From positions 68,040,435-68,104,434 of the forward strand of contig CM043950.1 of NCBI GenBank assembly GCA_014529385.2: a DNA stretch of 64,000 nucleotides, read 5' to 3'. Below the pieces are notes generated by a model. The model was not told where the DNA came from. It did no database searches and saw only the letters and a list, made by a program, of their open reading frames with translations. The translations under genes and the position numbers were made by a program. Positions 34,346-46,380 of the stretch are shown one piece after another; position 1 is the first letter of the stretch, and each line of letters opens with the position of its first letter. The stretch is from Adiantum capillus-veneris (taxonomy: Eukaryota; Streptophyta; Polypodiopsida; Polypodiales; Pteridaceae).

Positions 34346-36440
34346 AATTGCATTGTTGTGTTGTTGTACCGTGGCACGTGTGTAATGTGAAACTAAAAAA
34401 ATCCAACTCAATATTAATTCTTTTGATGTGTAGGACCAAATGCTACAATGTACATAGTGTGATATATGCAAAAACAGATTCCACGGTTGCACGTATGTGC
34501 ATATCTTGCTGGACAGGCGAGACCCAAGACATGTCACCGTTTGTGATGAGAGTCACAAACACTTTGTGAAAAAGCATTTGTGGAGAATCACAAATCCTCT
34601 TTCTAAGGGTGACTGAAAATCTAAGAGCGTTCGTGACAGCAAAGTCGCAAACCCTCTTTCCTATCGTGCTTGGAAATTGTTTGTTTGCATATATAGTTGA
34701 GATTATGATAAGAGGATCATCAAACCACATTCAATTTCACTTAAAAAGACCATTTAAAAACACCAAATTTTCAGCAATGAAACATTGATGCTCATACAAG
34801 CACAAATCTCAATCAAAACCCAAACCTCTTTCATGGAATCATGTAGCCTCGCCCCAAATTAAATAGTCGTAACATCAAACAGCTGAAAGGAATACACGAG
34901 CTTCCATCTTCATGGCAAACATTTTATGAATTTGTAGAGCTTTAAGAGCTTCTTAAGTGAATCCCACACACCATTTTGATAAGGGAAAACCCTAATTCAC
35001 TCCCTCACTAGCTCAGATACAAGATTACGAAGAGGCAGGATTGCCCTACGCATAGATTGAGCAACCATGGAAGCAATTACATAGTAGGGAAAAATTGATG
35101 GTTTTCTCTGTAAAAAGCAACCCTCTCTCTCTTACCCACGGCATTTTCAACTCATTTTTAACCCAAAAATGCCATTTTTTATGCGAAAAATCCCAAACGG
35201 AGTCAGAGAAATACCTAAATTTATGGGATCAATCGCATAAGCATAAAAAGTATAGATAAGCATAATTTTTCATCAATATACCATTTTGGGTCACTTTCCA
35301 ATGCAATTTTACAACGGTGCCTCTTAGCTACTATTTTTCATAGTTTTTGCCCGCATCAGTCTTTATAGGCGAGATGATTGTGCCACCATGAAACACTTGG
35401 AATATGTACATTGTCAAACCAAATTAGAAATATTATCAAGTGGGAAAGCACGCAAAGGTGCCACATCCAGGGCCACGATTCCCGGGATAGGTATGCACAT
35501 GATAGCAACTGCAGCAACCGCTTTAGCATATATCACAATATGTACATTATTATTTTTCTTTCCATGCATCGAAAAGTGTCAAAAGTGGGATGAATGTTTT
35601 TATTTTCACACTATGTACGTGCCACAACACGACAATGTGGCCGTAAATGATGTTTCCAAAATTCTTGCCAAGTGGACAAATGAAGTTCAACATGAAATTT
35701 GAGAGCCCAATGGAATTTTTCCACAAATTTAGGGATTTCTTTAAGCTCGTTTTGACATTTTACGAACAAAAGGGGACATTATAAAGCTAAAAATGATCAT
35801 AAAATGGTTTTAAAAAGCCTAATAATAGTACAAATGGCTCAAAATTACACATCAATGATGATTGCGCCTTTTTTCAATCTGAAATTAAATTTATAGAGCC
35901 AAGAATGAGCTCATTTGGGCATCTAAGCAAGAAGATAGATCCGTTCAAACTCATGGTGCTAGTGCAGTCCCGTGCTGCTTCTACTACATACTCGAGGTTG
36001 TTAGGCCACCAATTAGGATTTACCCTCTTCAATTAACTACTTGGGATTCTCCAATGAAGTTTTTAATCTTCTATGAAATGGTCACGACAAATAATTGAAG
36101 AGTCAATTTAAGATTTTTAACAGGTCAAAAAAGCACTACATCTGTGCAATTGGGAACCAGGCTACACCTAATCTTCAAGCACATAAGAGTTTTGGGTTGA
36201 TCTTTGTTCTTTCTCAAAGTGAAGATTTCATGGCTGGAATTTTGTTCATTTTCAGTGTGTCTTTTTCTTCAAATCTTTTGCGACTTGCTTGACTTTGATG
36301 CGAACTCTCACAGAGTGTAAGGCATAACGCTTTCCTAGCCGCACTACGCACTTCTTGACACATTTTTGGTGATCCCAATGTGAACTAGGCTAGGATGAGG
36401 ATTCAAAATTCTTTTAAATTATTAAATCAAAGCTTTAATA
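34346..36440. other. Unclassified DNA between retroelement remnants
   Basis: No supported gene. A 104-codon frame at 35388-35702 has a hydrophobic stretch (IATAATALAYITICTLLFFF) but no family I recognise and no splice or promoter context. The interval may include LTR sequence for the gag remnant that follows, but no terminal repeat pair or primer-binding site was found. Confidence 0.5.
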
Positions 36441-36441
36441 T

Positions 36442-38260
36442 ATGGAGAAACAAGAGAAGCATGGGGTGTGGTTTGATCCCGTCACAATGCAAACGTTTCA
36501 AGCCTTTGCTATGTTTATGCAGCAGCAAAAAGCTCTTGAAATTAGGGATCTCTCCTCAACAAAAGCGCTCCAATCAATGGTAAATATAATGTACCAATTC
36601 AATGGTGAAGATATAACAAAGTATCTTTGTGGGTATGTGTAAAGGAGATGGAGCTTCCTCTAGTGACTGGAGCAGAGATGGTACAAAGTTTTGAGCTAGT
36701 TGTGGTTCCCGCAATCAGAGGGCATGTAAGGGGAATTAGAAATGAGCATGGGGAGACTTGGAAGCATTCAGATTAGCCTTAAAATAAGAGTATTTCATGG
36801 AATAATCCAAAAGGGTGCCAAAGTGGACTTTTTTAGAGTGGGTAGCTAGGCCAAAAGAGGGTCTTTTGCCTACCGCACTTCTAAGGGAATTTGAACACTG
36901 CTATAACCAATGGTCAAGGACTGAAAAAGCTACCCTAAACTCACAAAAGATAGAGCTCTTTTTTAAAGCTACAAAAAAAGAGATTCAAGAGAAGTTAGAG
37001 TTACTATTTGAGGATAGGGATGTAGAATAGGTCTTAAAGATTGATTGGAATGAGGTTAAAGATGCAATTTCACTGCTAGCCAAGCGACAACGACAGAGAG
37101 AGACAAGATGGTAATTAAACCTACTCAAGCCCAAGCATTCTTGAGAGTCCCATAAAGCTTGTTATTGTGGTTTCAAAGAGTGACAAGTCCATCCTAGATG
37201 ATATTGTTAAAGGAATGCAAGAGCTAAAGTTAAAACAGTAAAATAGGTTCGCATCTTGGATGATGAAGATGAAGTCGAGACCACTCACAAGAGTTATTAC
37301 TTGAAGATTCATTGGGCAAGAGCAACTACTGAGACCTTGGCTAAAGTGGTAGACTTAGAAGAGCCATACATTGCACTGATAGATCATGGATCGGAGATTA
37401 ACCTCTTGTCGAATAGTTTATATCAAAAGGGAAACTGTCCAATTGATATAAAGCATGGATGGATGATCCTAGGAGGGGAATCAATCATAACATGGTCTCT
37501 CAGATCTATGCTTTTAGATAGAAAGAAAATAAAAAGGTGAAGGAAGCTTCACTTCGTTTCAAGAAATATATTGAAAGAGTGTCCAGTGTGAGAGTTTCCA
37601 CAGGATGATCGATTATCGATTCTCTTTATCAAGGGCTTGAAAAATGAAACTGTCAAGAAGGACTTGCACTTAAATGCATGCACAACATTTAAACAAGTCA
37701 CTAGGGAAGCATTGTACCTAGTTGACAATTGCAAAACATACGGCGAGGTTACTGAGGACTTAGAGACCAATACTAGTAGTGCCTCTTCTATAAGAAGTGA
37801 ATCTATTGCAAAATGGAGTGCTCTTGATTCAATCACACAAAACATGGACCAGTTGGTTAAGGAAGTGGTCCGCAAAATGAATCAAACCTACTAGAAAAAT
37901 CCTAACATGAGGCCGCAACAACCACAAATGGTCAATGCTCCAAGAGTGTTGAAGTGGTGTGCCATAGAGTAGAAATACACGAACCATGACACTAGTGAGT
38001 GCTTCTATAACTAGAACCATGTGAGGGAAAGGGAGTATGGACCATTGGAAATGCAACAATTTTCTCTGTCTCCAAGGTACTAGATTGGACCAAACAACAC
38101 AACACGGAGAGGAAACAAACCGCAACCAGTATTTGGGCTACACCCGCCTTTACCTCATGATAATCAAGCAATTTTGCGTTATGCACAATTTACAAAACCT
38201 CTCATAACTCATTCAATGATGCCACCTATTGTTTATTATGCCAGGAAAGGGAGACAGAGG
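36442..38260 (+). pseudogene. gypsy-type gag/protease debris in unusual order
   Basis: The first part is a plant retroelement gag: FNGEDITKYL (about 36599), MELPLVTGAEMVQSFELVVV (about 36650), FLEWVARPKEG (about 36830) and KIELFFKATKKEIQEKLELL (about 36950). A protease-like segment follows: LEEPYIALIDHGSEINLLSN (37356-37415), with D-H-G in place of D-S/T-G, as in some plant gag-pol families. A second gag-like segment (37549-37894; FPQDDRLSILFIKGL) lies after the protease, then a tail with WCAIE...NHDTSECFYN (about 37962). Gag following protease suggests two fragments joined or a local rearrangement. Stops and frameshifts are frequent. Confidence 0.55.
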
Positions 38261-39769
38261 GAGTAGCTTATACCCCTGACGAGAGTCCTTTTTGGGCTAG
38301 TGTTGATGAAGCAACCGAACCTCTATATGGGGCTCAAACATCTAGAAATCAGTTCACAGTGGACGGAAATACACTCATGTTTATAGAAAACCAAAACTGT
38401 AAGCCCAGGGGTTATCCGCCTAGGGCAAGCCAACCAACGGAAGCACCAGAAGAAACCCGAGAGGGCTTGTGTTGTGATGTGGAGGTGACCATTAGGCAAG
38501 AGAATATCCGCATAAAGGTCAACAAATGATTTTTTTGGCTTTTGTGACAGTAATGGAAGAGATCACTTGATTCAAAACTACGTGAGGAACCTTGACAATC
38601 CGGGAAAGGAAACTTTCAACATCATAGGGATTTTCCCATGCACGAGTGAATTGGAATCTGAGCCAACAGTTCTATTCAAAGTGGTGACTCGAGCTTAGGA
38701 TCAGGGATCGGCTAAAGATTGACCTATACCTGATGATTTGAGACTTTCATAAACTGAATTAAAAAATGGATCAATTAGAACTCAAAGAAAATCATAGAAA
38801 GCCAAAAGGGACAAAATGAAAGCGAAAATGCTGAACGAGAAAACAACTTTAGAACCAGAACTGCATCAAATAAAAGAACGTCTCAAACACGAGCAAGAAA
38901 ACAAAAAATGCAAAGGGTTTGGACGAGTCAAAGAACTGACTCAGGCAGTTCAATCTTGGCGGAAAAGGTAATTAACAAGCAACTAGACGCAATGCTACAA
39001 GCCTATGAGGCAAGGCTCAATGACAACTAGACTTCAAAACAAAGACTTATCCCTTATCGACATCTAGAAGACAAAACCAAAAGACTAGGGGTGTACAGAA
39101 GACTTGTAGAAACTGCTCATCCCTGATGCAGCTTGAAGGTCCAAACTTACTTGAGCCTGTAACGCATGGGGTGGAAAACGAAAACATGGAAACACGAGAA
39201 GAAACAAAGACATGTGAAAAGTCAAACCCGTAGCAGCAAACAAGGAAGAACCAAGAACCACGAACATGGCGGCAAACACAACAAATGAAGAAAGGTTTTT
39301 AGAGATGCAGCCAATTCGAGAAGTAGACGAACCATGGCCACAATCGTTGTGGGAAATGATCAAAAGCAGGAAAGACAAAAATGCAACATTACTATTAGCA
39401 CCGATCCCTGAAATGAATGCGGGCGATATTTAGTCATTGTACGGCAATGCAGTCCAAAAATGTGCTAATCTTTTAGAAGAAATGAAATCCACTCGGTGAA
39501 AATGTTGCTCTCAAAATGTGCTAGTGAAATCTCCTTTGGAGTAAGAATCTTAACTGCAAGATTCAAAAGTAAGGATAGTGGGGGAGGCTCACCCCCGTTG
39601 ATGTATTTTTCTCCTAGAAAACCTTACGCAAAGGATATGTCAAGGCTCTTTGTAACCTTCTGTATTGCAATTCAAGCTCAATGGAGCACTTCAATAATAA
39701 TATAAATAATTATTTTTGGGCTCATTAGCAAGAATTTGAGGAGATTTTCACAGGGGTTTCAAGAGGGCT

Positions 39770-39821
<52 letters not shown>

Positions 39822-41650
39822 CAGAAGTCTTAGTCTCTCTACATGCAAAAGGTCTTGCAAGGGTTTTGAATCATTGTCGGTTGATCATATTCGGTACGGA
39901 TGATTTGTAGCTAGCTTGGATGCCCAAGAGGTGCAGGAGGATAGAGAGCTATGGACAATTCTTATTGCATCCATCCCTACCTTCTTCTATGCACACATAG
40001 GCAGTAGGCGGCAAGGAAGATGCAAGTTGCTCATGCCTACTAGTGCACTAGGTAGTGCTGAGCAGATGGTGCTCAAAAAGCTCAAGTAAGAGAAAAATAG
40101 GGAGGCACGATTTTGGTTTTTGCTCATTACTGAGAATCTCAACAGATGATGTCTCCTTATTGAGAAAAAGCAAAAAGAGTGTACTGTCATGCAAGGGTTG
40201 GCCATTGAGAAATGGCAACACCTAGCAGTAGGATTATATGTGACACAACTAGCTAAGGTAGCAGGCTCCAAATGGCAGTAGGTGCTAGGCTAGGTGTGCG
40301 AACATTTTTATTTTATTTTTTATTTTTATTTTTTTTGGGGGGGGGGGGAGGGGGGCATGGGTGCATTTTTCTTATTGATTAATACGGCCTCAACACTATA
40401 TCTCACGGGGTCTTGAAATGCCACAGAAAATTTGTGGGCCTTCCATCCCCCTCAGGATCCATGCAAATTCTTATCCATCATCGATCCCATCGCTCAAGAT
40501 TCATTAAATACCCCGTGTCATATAGTGTCGTGGGAAGACAAGCAACAAGGGAATTCACCAGTGTGGCAATAATAATTGCATCCATCTTTATGTCATGAAT
40601 AATAAAGATGGATGCAATTCTTCTCTTGACAATCTATTCCTTATTGAAAGATTAAAAAAAAGATACCACATTTACACCAAAAATTCTCAACAACTAGATT
40701 CATCACCTCAACTTTAGCATGGAAAAGTTGATGTATGCATGTTTATGCCATACTTTGATCCCAAAAAGAGTTTCTTTACAAAAGAATAAAAAAACATTTA
40801 AATTTGACGCTGTGCTTCATAATGTAAATATTTTTCATTACTTATTCATTACATAATGAGTTATTGAAAGTGTCTATAGATATTGTATTGAAAAAGCAAC
40901 AATGCAATGCAATATAAGACATCTTATTTATTACAATAAAATAGTAATTCCTTTATGAAGAGGCGGTTTCTCATTCAAAAGAAGTGCGCATTGAGAGTTT
41001 GAGAGCCTTTTTTATGTACTGAGAGTTACATAGTAAAATGAATGAGAAAAATATGGCTCAATTAATTTATAAGAAATTTCTCCCAACATTGACATGCCGA
41101 TGTATCTATGACCCTTTGAAGCTGTCACGGTTCGTCACGAGCATGCCAAGAATTTTGTAATTTTTTGGTTATGCTCTAATATCGCCTACTCACCATTGTG
41201 AGTTTTGCAAAAAACAAAAAGGATTTTTTCGCAAAATCTTGATCTCGAGACATATCTACAATTAGAAAATAGCTGGTCTATTTCAAATATATGTTGAAAA
41301 CCTCTTTTTTGGAAATTATGTCTTAACAAAATATCAATGTCCAACATTTATAAGGACCTTAAAAAGTTGCAAATTAGAAAGATGGTCAAGTTTACTTAAG
41401 GCTTAAAATTTAATTTCTCTCTTTTTTGAATTCTCCCCTCCAGGAAATATGTTTTTGAAGATTTAGAGTCTTTTTAGATATGTAAATTGATACCTCTTTT
41501 TACTTGATATGTAGATTTGTATGTATGTATATTCAGGGCATGCATCTACAATGTCTTCATATAATGAAATAATAAATTTTAGAACACTAGGATTTATGCT
41601 GGATAATTGGAAGGTTTATATTGGGACTAGTACAGCCGGCAGGCTTCGCC

Positions 41651-41655
<5 letters not shown>
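38261..41655. other. Non-coding or strongly decayed DNA with simple repeats
   Basis: 38.3-39.5 kb may be the decayed continuation of the gag remnant (charged, Lys/Glu-rich frames) but shows no further domain. A (GA)n tract lies at 39777-39819 and a 12-base G run at 40337-40348. 40.4-41.6 kb is AT-rich with nothing recognisable. Confidence 0.5.
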
Positions 41656-41726
<71 letters not shown>

Positions 41727-41728
41727 TT
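41656..41728 (+). repeat. (CT)n-(GT)n microsatellite
   Basis: About 50 bases of CT followed by about 20 bases of GT, then CCCGGAGCTGC. The frames through it are repeat artefacts. Confidence 0.95.
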
Positions 41729-41994
41729 CCCGGAGCTGCAAGCCACACCAATCGCTTGAAGGAAATTTTGACGTGTGGCAAGGAGGGGGAACCGGAATTC
41801 CCTCCCCCTTTATCCTTAGTACAGATTTCTAACGAAAATACCCAACTTTTTACCTTTAAAATTACGGTCCAATGCAATTTCAACTGACCACGGATTTTTC
41901 ATTTTTAGTGATGAAATTTACACTACAAATCGAGACATGTGAGTGTAGGCTCAGAAGTAGAAGACCACCAATGTCTATGCCCTCGACTTGCAAT

Positions 41995-42240
41995 GTTAGA
42001 AGAAAACCGGGGTCTAGTGTACTTTAGTCGACTAAAATTGTAAGATCCGGGTTAGATTTTGAGCTTGCCTTTAAGAAACCGGAATGTTTACCCAAGTTTT
42101 AGTGTAATTACCGGCAAAAGCTTCAAATTTTGACCTAAAAACCCGCAGAATTTCAAGTTTGCCCTTATTTTCGTTGGTTAGGAAAAATGTATTTTTCTAG
42201 CCTCGAGAACTATAAAAACATAATATTGTACTAGAAGATG
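41995..42240 (+). repeat. Dispersed repeat, copy 2
   Basis: Begins CGGGGTCTAGTGTACTTTAG and contains TTAGATTTTGAGCTTG, GGCAAAAGCTTCAAATTTTG and AATTTCAAGTTTGCCCTTAT. It has the same order and orientation as 15345-15595, about 26.6 kb away. The copies differ by substitutions and small indels, so this is not an assembly duplicate. Confidence 0.7.
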
Positions 42241-42566
42241 AAACAGAGTAAGGAAAAATAATGTGAAAAAGTATGAGGCTTTAATATACTTTTGAAATTT
42301 TTCTTTTTGCCATCTCTCAAGGTGGTTATTATTTCCATGATCCAAATATGCTTAGGACATAGGATACATCTACTTGCATCGGTGAAAGCGTGTTGTAATA
42401 TCGCCGATTAGCCTTGACTTGGAGTCGTCGTCGGTTGAAACACATGAAAGGATGTGCCTGTGAACCCTTGGGGTTGAGATGCCCTACAAAATCAACAAAA
42501 TGTTGAGCTTGACTTCATTTTTAGTGGCACAATGAGAACATTCCTCTGAGTGGCTAGCAAGTCTTG

Positions 42567-42569
<3 letters not shown>

Positions 42570-42661
<92 letters not shown>

Positions 42662-42772
42662 CTTTAAGCTATCCCAAGAGACCTCAAAGATCTATCCAAC
42701 GAGTCTTGAACTCAAGACCTTCAAGCCTTCAAGTCTTGTGAGTGAGAGGGAGAGAGAGAGAGAGAGAGAGAG
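42570..42772 (+). repeat. (GT)n-(GA)n microsatellite and nearby (GA)n
   Basis: GT runs at about 42570-42614 pass through GTGAGTGAG into GA at about 42620-42657; a second GA tract lies at about 42745-42771. The intervening sequence repeats GTCTTG and TCAAG words but codes for nothing recognisable. Confidence 0.9.
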
Positions 42773-43084
42773 CATTCAAGCTAGACCTTACATTTTAGTC
42801 ACCAATTGCCGCACCTGCTACTTTTAATCTCTACATTCTTTAAAAGAGTTTTTATTTTTTCAAAGCTTGGTGAATTACCTTGCTTTGGCACGCACTTGTA
42901 AAATTCTTCAAATGGGCTTTTTAGACTTTTGCCCATTGTTTTTTTATAATTTTCCCCATTCATTTCGTCCGATTAGCTCACCTCTCTCAACAAGCTCTGG
43001 GCGAAGCAACGGCCGGAGGCAAGATGGGTGGTGGTTGCAAAAGTAGCATATGGAGCCCGCAATGGCCGTTGATGATAAAAATCT

Positions 43085-43515
43085 TTCTCTTGGAAGGTGT
43101 TATGGGGGGCTCTCCCAATAGGAGTTAAGGTTCTTGCCAAAGGGATTGGATCTGGCAAATGCTCAGGGTGCAAAATGCCTCGTAAGGCATTTGTTCAAGC
43201 AGTGTCCTACTATAAGTGGCATGGCAAGGAAGACGTGAAAATGGATACAAAGGACCTAGAAAACAAGAATCTTCAAAAATGACATGTTCCTAGGAGGGAT
43301 GAGGAGGAAGAACCAACCAGTACTTGTTTGATACAAGTTGTTAGATTCTCCTGTTTTAAGCAAATATGGAAGGCCAAGAATTGTCGTCTCTTTGAGAATG
43401 ATATGGCTTTTGTTACTTCCACAGAGATCATGCAAGAAAGCAGGGAATGGATTGTATCCATTGGTAAAGGGAAGAACTCAGACAATTGGTACAAGGCCAT
43501 CAACGCTATCTAGGT
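43085..43515 (+). pseudogene. LINE 3' fragment (RT zinc-binding domain end)
   Basis: The plus-strand sequence GGTGTTATGGGGGGCTCTCC encodes VLWGALPIGVKVLAKGI, equivalent to the zf-RVT end of plant LINE ORF2, with cysteines in CSGCKMPRKAFV. It continues to KQIWKAKNCRLFENDMAF, ESREWIVSIGKGKNSDNWYK. The same domain is found at 58414-58890 (VLWGVLPTGVKILAKGI), showing the two come from related LINEs. Everything 5' of the zinc-binding region is absent, so this is a strongly 5'-truncated or rearranged copy. Confidence 0.65.
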
Positions 43516-43935
43516 GGACTAAGGCTAGCCTAGTTATGGGTAGATTTGCACCTCCTAGTGAAACATGGTAGTTTTTTGATATATTACGAAAACCCTCAAG
43601 GCTCGACACGAGCTTGAGATCCCTTTGTACAATTTTTTCTTTTTTTTGCCACACTCACAATTGTGAGGGACATCAAAGCAACAATCCCGAGATCTCATGA
43701 ATCTATCTTGACCTCGAGACATGTTAATTAAGAAGGACCATTGCCCGAATTTACAAGCCTGCCCAGATCACCTAAGTCGTCGATCCCATTTGAGCATGCC
43801 CGTGCGAGATAGTGTGGAGGTAATCCCACCTACAAATTTTGAAATTTGTCTTTGGATGTTTAATTTGAAGGTGAGAAAACCCAAAAAAATTAGATCAATT
43901 TAGTGTAAAAATCTTCAAATATACTCAATTTACCA
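43516..43935. other. Spacer, no gene seen
   Basis: AT-rich sequence between the LINE fragment and the minus-strand membrane-protein frame; it may contain the 3' part of that gene if it is spliced. No domain was recognised. Confidence 0.4.
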
Positions 43936-44298
43936 CTAATACTTCACCTCTAATACTTTTATGTGTAGGTTTTCAGAAAAAAGAAAACGAGAGAGAAGAA
44001 AAGAAAGTGGGATCAACCTTGATTGATTGTGAGAGCGAGAGAGAAAATAGAGGGTGACGCCGACGCAGACGAGGGCGGAGATGGTGACGATGAGGAAGGC
44101 CATCACCAGCAGCGCTAGCCCGCCTAGCAGCAGCATGGGCAGCAATGCCGCTAGAGTCGCAGCCACCACCACTGCCCCCACCCCGACCACCCACCACCCC
44201 ACCTTCTCCACCCACGCCTTCTTCCATCCCTTCGCCATACTCCTCGCCCGGATGCGCTGTCGCCACACGCTCAAGCTCTGCCATGATGAAGCGGCCAT
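43936..44298 (-). CDS. Putative small membrane protein (120 codons, or first exon)
   Basis: The frame starts MAASSWQSLSVWRQRIRARS at 44298. It has a basic N-terminus (about 33 residues) and then one long hydrophobic stretch, about residues 34-92 (VVGVGAVVVAATLAALLPML, VTISALVCVGVTLYFLS), able to form two membrane helices with a short turn. Its first 280 bases are GC-rich, unlike the flanking AT-rich DNA, as often seen in real plant exons. A (CT)n(CA)n tract just upstream (44353-44400) resembles the leaders of the other host-like genes here. After about 44020 the sequence turns AT-rich, and GGTTGAT near 44019 could be a splice donor, so the annotated stop may lie in an intron. Family not recognised. 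Confidence 0.45.
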   Translation of the reverse strand: MAASSWQSLSVWRQRIRARSMAKGWKKAWVEKVGWWVVGVGAVVVAATLAALLPMLLLGGLALLVMAFLIVTISALVCVGVTLYFLSRSHNQSRLIPLSFLLSRFLFSENLHIKVLEVKY

Positions 44299-44352
44299 AG
44301 CGCTCTCTCTCTCTAGCCTCTATCTGTTAGTAACATCTCTCCACACACCTAC

Positions 44353-44400
<48 letters not shown>
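44353..44400 (+). repeat. (CT)n-(CA)n microsatellite upstream of the membrane-protein frame
   Basis: About 20 bases of CT then about 26 of CA. On the gene strand it reads GT then GA, a common composition of plant 5' leaders. Confidence 0.9.
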
Positions 44401-44404
<4 letters not shown>

Positions 44405-44482
44405 ATAGCCTCTCAAGCCCTTCGTACACACAACTCTTTAGGAGTGGGACGGTGTCACCCCATGTCTTCACATGCTCCCACA

Positions 44483-44575
44483 TTGATTCCATGACTACGA
44501 CTTATGCTCTAGCTCTTTGCGACCCACCTTGATTCCATGACCACGACTTATGCTCTGGCTCTTTGCCACCCACAA
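44483..44575 (+). repeat. 46-bp tandem duplication
   Basis: TTGATTCCATGACTACGACT at 44483 is repeated as TTGATTCCATGACCACGACT at 44529; each continues with TATGCTCT(A/G)GCTCTTTG and CACCCAC-like bases. Four or so differences separate the copies. Confidence 0.9.
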
Positions 44576-44789
44576 TATAAATCAATGGGTCACGCCAACA
44601 TTCTTTATTACTCTTCTTGCTCAAAATAATTGAAAGATTCTAGCCAGTGTTGGGGAAAAATCATTTTCACAAACATACAAAATCCCTCCAAGACAAATCT
44701 CGACCCATCTATCTATGTAAAGTCCAAAGACTTCTTTTTTTTTGGTCTTGCACACTAGAGTCTCGTTGCTTTGGATTTTCACTTGGTCT

Positions 44790-44849
<60 letters not shown>

Positions 44850-44914
44850 TCCATCTCTTAAAATTGTTCCTCCTATATTAAATACTCTCTTCTTCTCCTT
44901 GATCATCTTCTTCT

Positions 44915-44966
<52 letters not shown>

Positions 44967-46086
44967 GTAGCATAGATTACAGATGGTTATAGATAGCATA
45001 GAAGTAACTCGGCAATAGCTACAGATACATAGATTTCGTTATCATCCTCAAAGGCCAAATATGACTATGGGACCAGAAGAAACTTATCATGATGTGTACC
45101 ATCGGTCCTGAAAGACAGTGAATTTTGTACTGTCTATTTGAATGAAGGACCTACCACTTTCAATCATACATTGCACAATACTAGATGAGAAACACAATTA
45201 TATCATGACCTTGAGACTAGAGGCTAAACTCCACCTTGTGTCCTTGTTTCTCCAAAGGAACATGCTTGAATTTTGTGTCCTATGTCATGTCAACTCATCA
45301 TGGAGACCAGAAAACTATGTTAATTCATTGTGCTAAGTGTAAATTTTTCACCCATGGGGTGATGGCCCTCATGCATGTTGGTGAAATCAAGGGCATCCAC
45401 CAACTATGGAGCTCATCAAGGGCATGATAAATAGTAGCCACTAAAAATCACTTAGAATAGTCTACCACTCCTTTTAGAAAGTAGGCAATGCATGCATGAG
45501 ACACAAGCTTATTTAAAACCATGCAAAGAAGCTTTTGTTAATGGAGAGGATTAGTTATTTATTGTGTACCAATTCAAATTCTGGTCACTTAGTCATTTTC
45601 CCCATGACATACTCCATAGCCATTTGCCTCCATGAGAACAACCCATGGGAAAAGAGGAGGAAGCCAACCTTGTAAAGGAGAAGAAGAGGAAGCCAACCTG
45701 TGTGAAAACCTACAAGCATAGGTCAATCGGGTTGCCCTAGCATACGAAGGTATTTTCAACACTATGGCTTCTTCAAATTGACCTGGTATTGAACCAATTT
45801 GACAAGCACTCTTTGTTCTTCACACTGCTAAGAAATTGCCTTGACTTATGCTCACATTAAACAACCTATTTTAAACATATGGCCACTCTATTTTGAAGTT
45901 TTGGCCTTGCACAAGAATAAACAGACAATTTTTTCACTTTGGCTCATGAGTTGCTTGACACATCGGGGATTCCTCATTGACAAAAAACATTTTACTGAAT
46001 TATCGATTCCTTGAGTCTTGAAATCTAGATCCGATTTTAGCATATTCGACTTCAAAAGATTTGTCAAAGCTTGACGGTATTTTGAG
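44576..46086. other. Non-coding spacer with microsatellites
   Basis: (CT)n-(CA)n at about 44799-44848 and (CT)n at about 44919-44962. The rest is AT-rich and contains no frame with a recognisable domain. Confidence 0.55.
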
Positions 46087-46380
46087 ATGAATTCAAATAT
46101 TGACAAGTTTATTGGGACTAGCTTTCATACTTGAAAAGTGAAGATTAAAGGTGACCTTATGCAAAGGACTTTATGGGATGTTGCAAAGCCTCTCAGAATA
46201 GATGAGGTTGAAGTTTCTGCTACTATCAATTGAGCTATGTCTGCAGAACAACAATTTTAAGATAAGCAAGCCCTCAATATTATCTTAATAGCTTTGGATG
46301 ATAATTTTATCTATTATCTAGATGATGTTCAATTTGCATCTACTGCATGGACAATGTTGTAGAAGATTTTTGGTCCAATG
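46087..46380 (+). pseudogene. Ty1/copia gag remnant (second, unrelated copy)
   Basis: Plus-strand reading gives MNSNIDKFIGTSFHT, a stop, KGDLMQRTLWDVAKPL, EQQF and a stop, then ALNIILIALDDNFIYYLDDV and ASTAWTML. This matches the start of copia gag (N-x-K-F-x-G, W.., I.L.L.D, A.W..L). Four stops lie in under 300 bases. It runs directly into LINE endonuclease sequence near 46395, so the junction marks a truncation or an insertion point. Confidence 0.55.

Noticed and set aside
35388-35702. 104-codon frame with a hydrophobic stretch
   Set aside because: No family resemblance, uneven composition and transposon-debris surroundings; not enough to call a gene.
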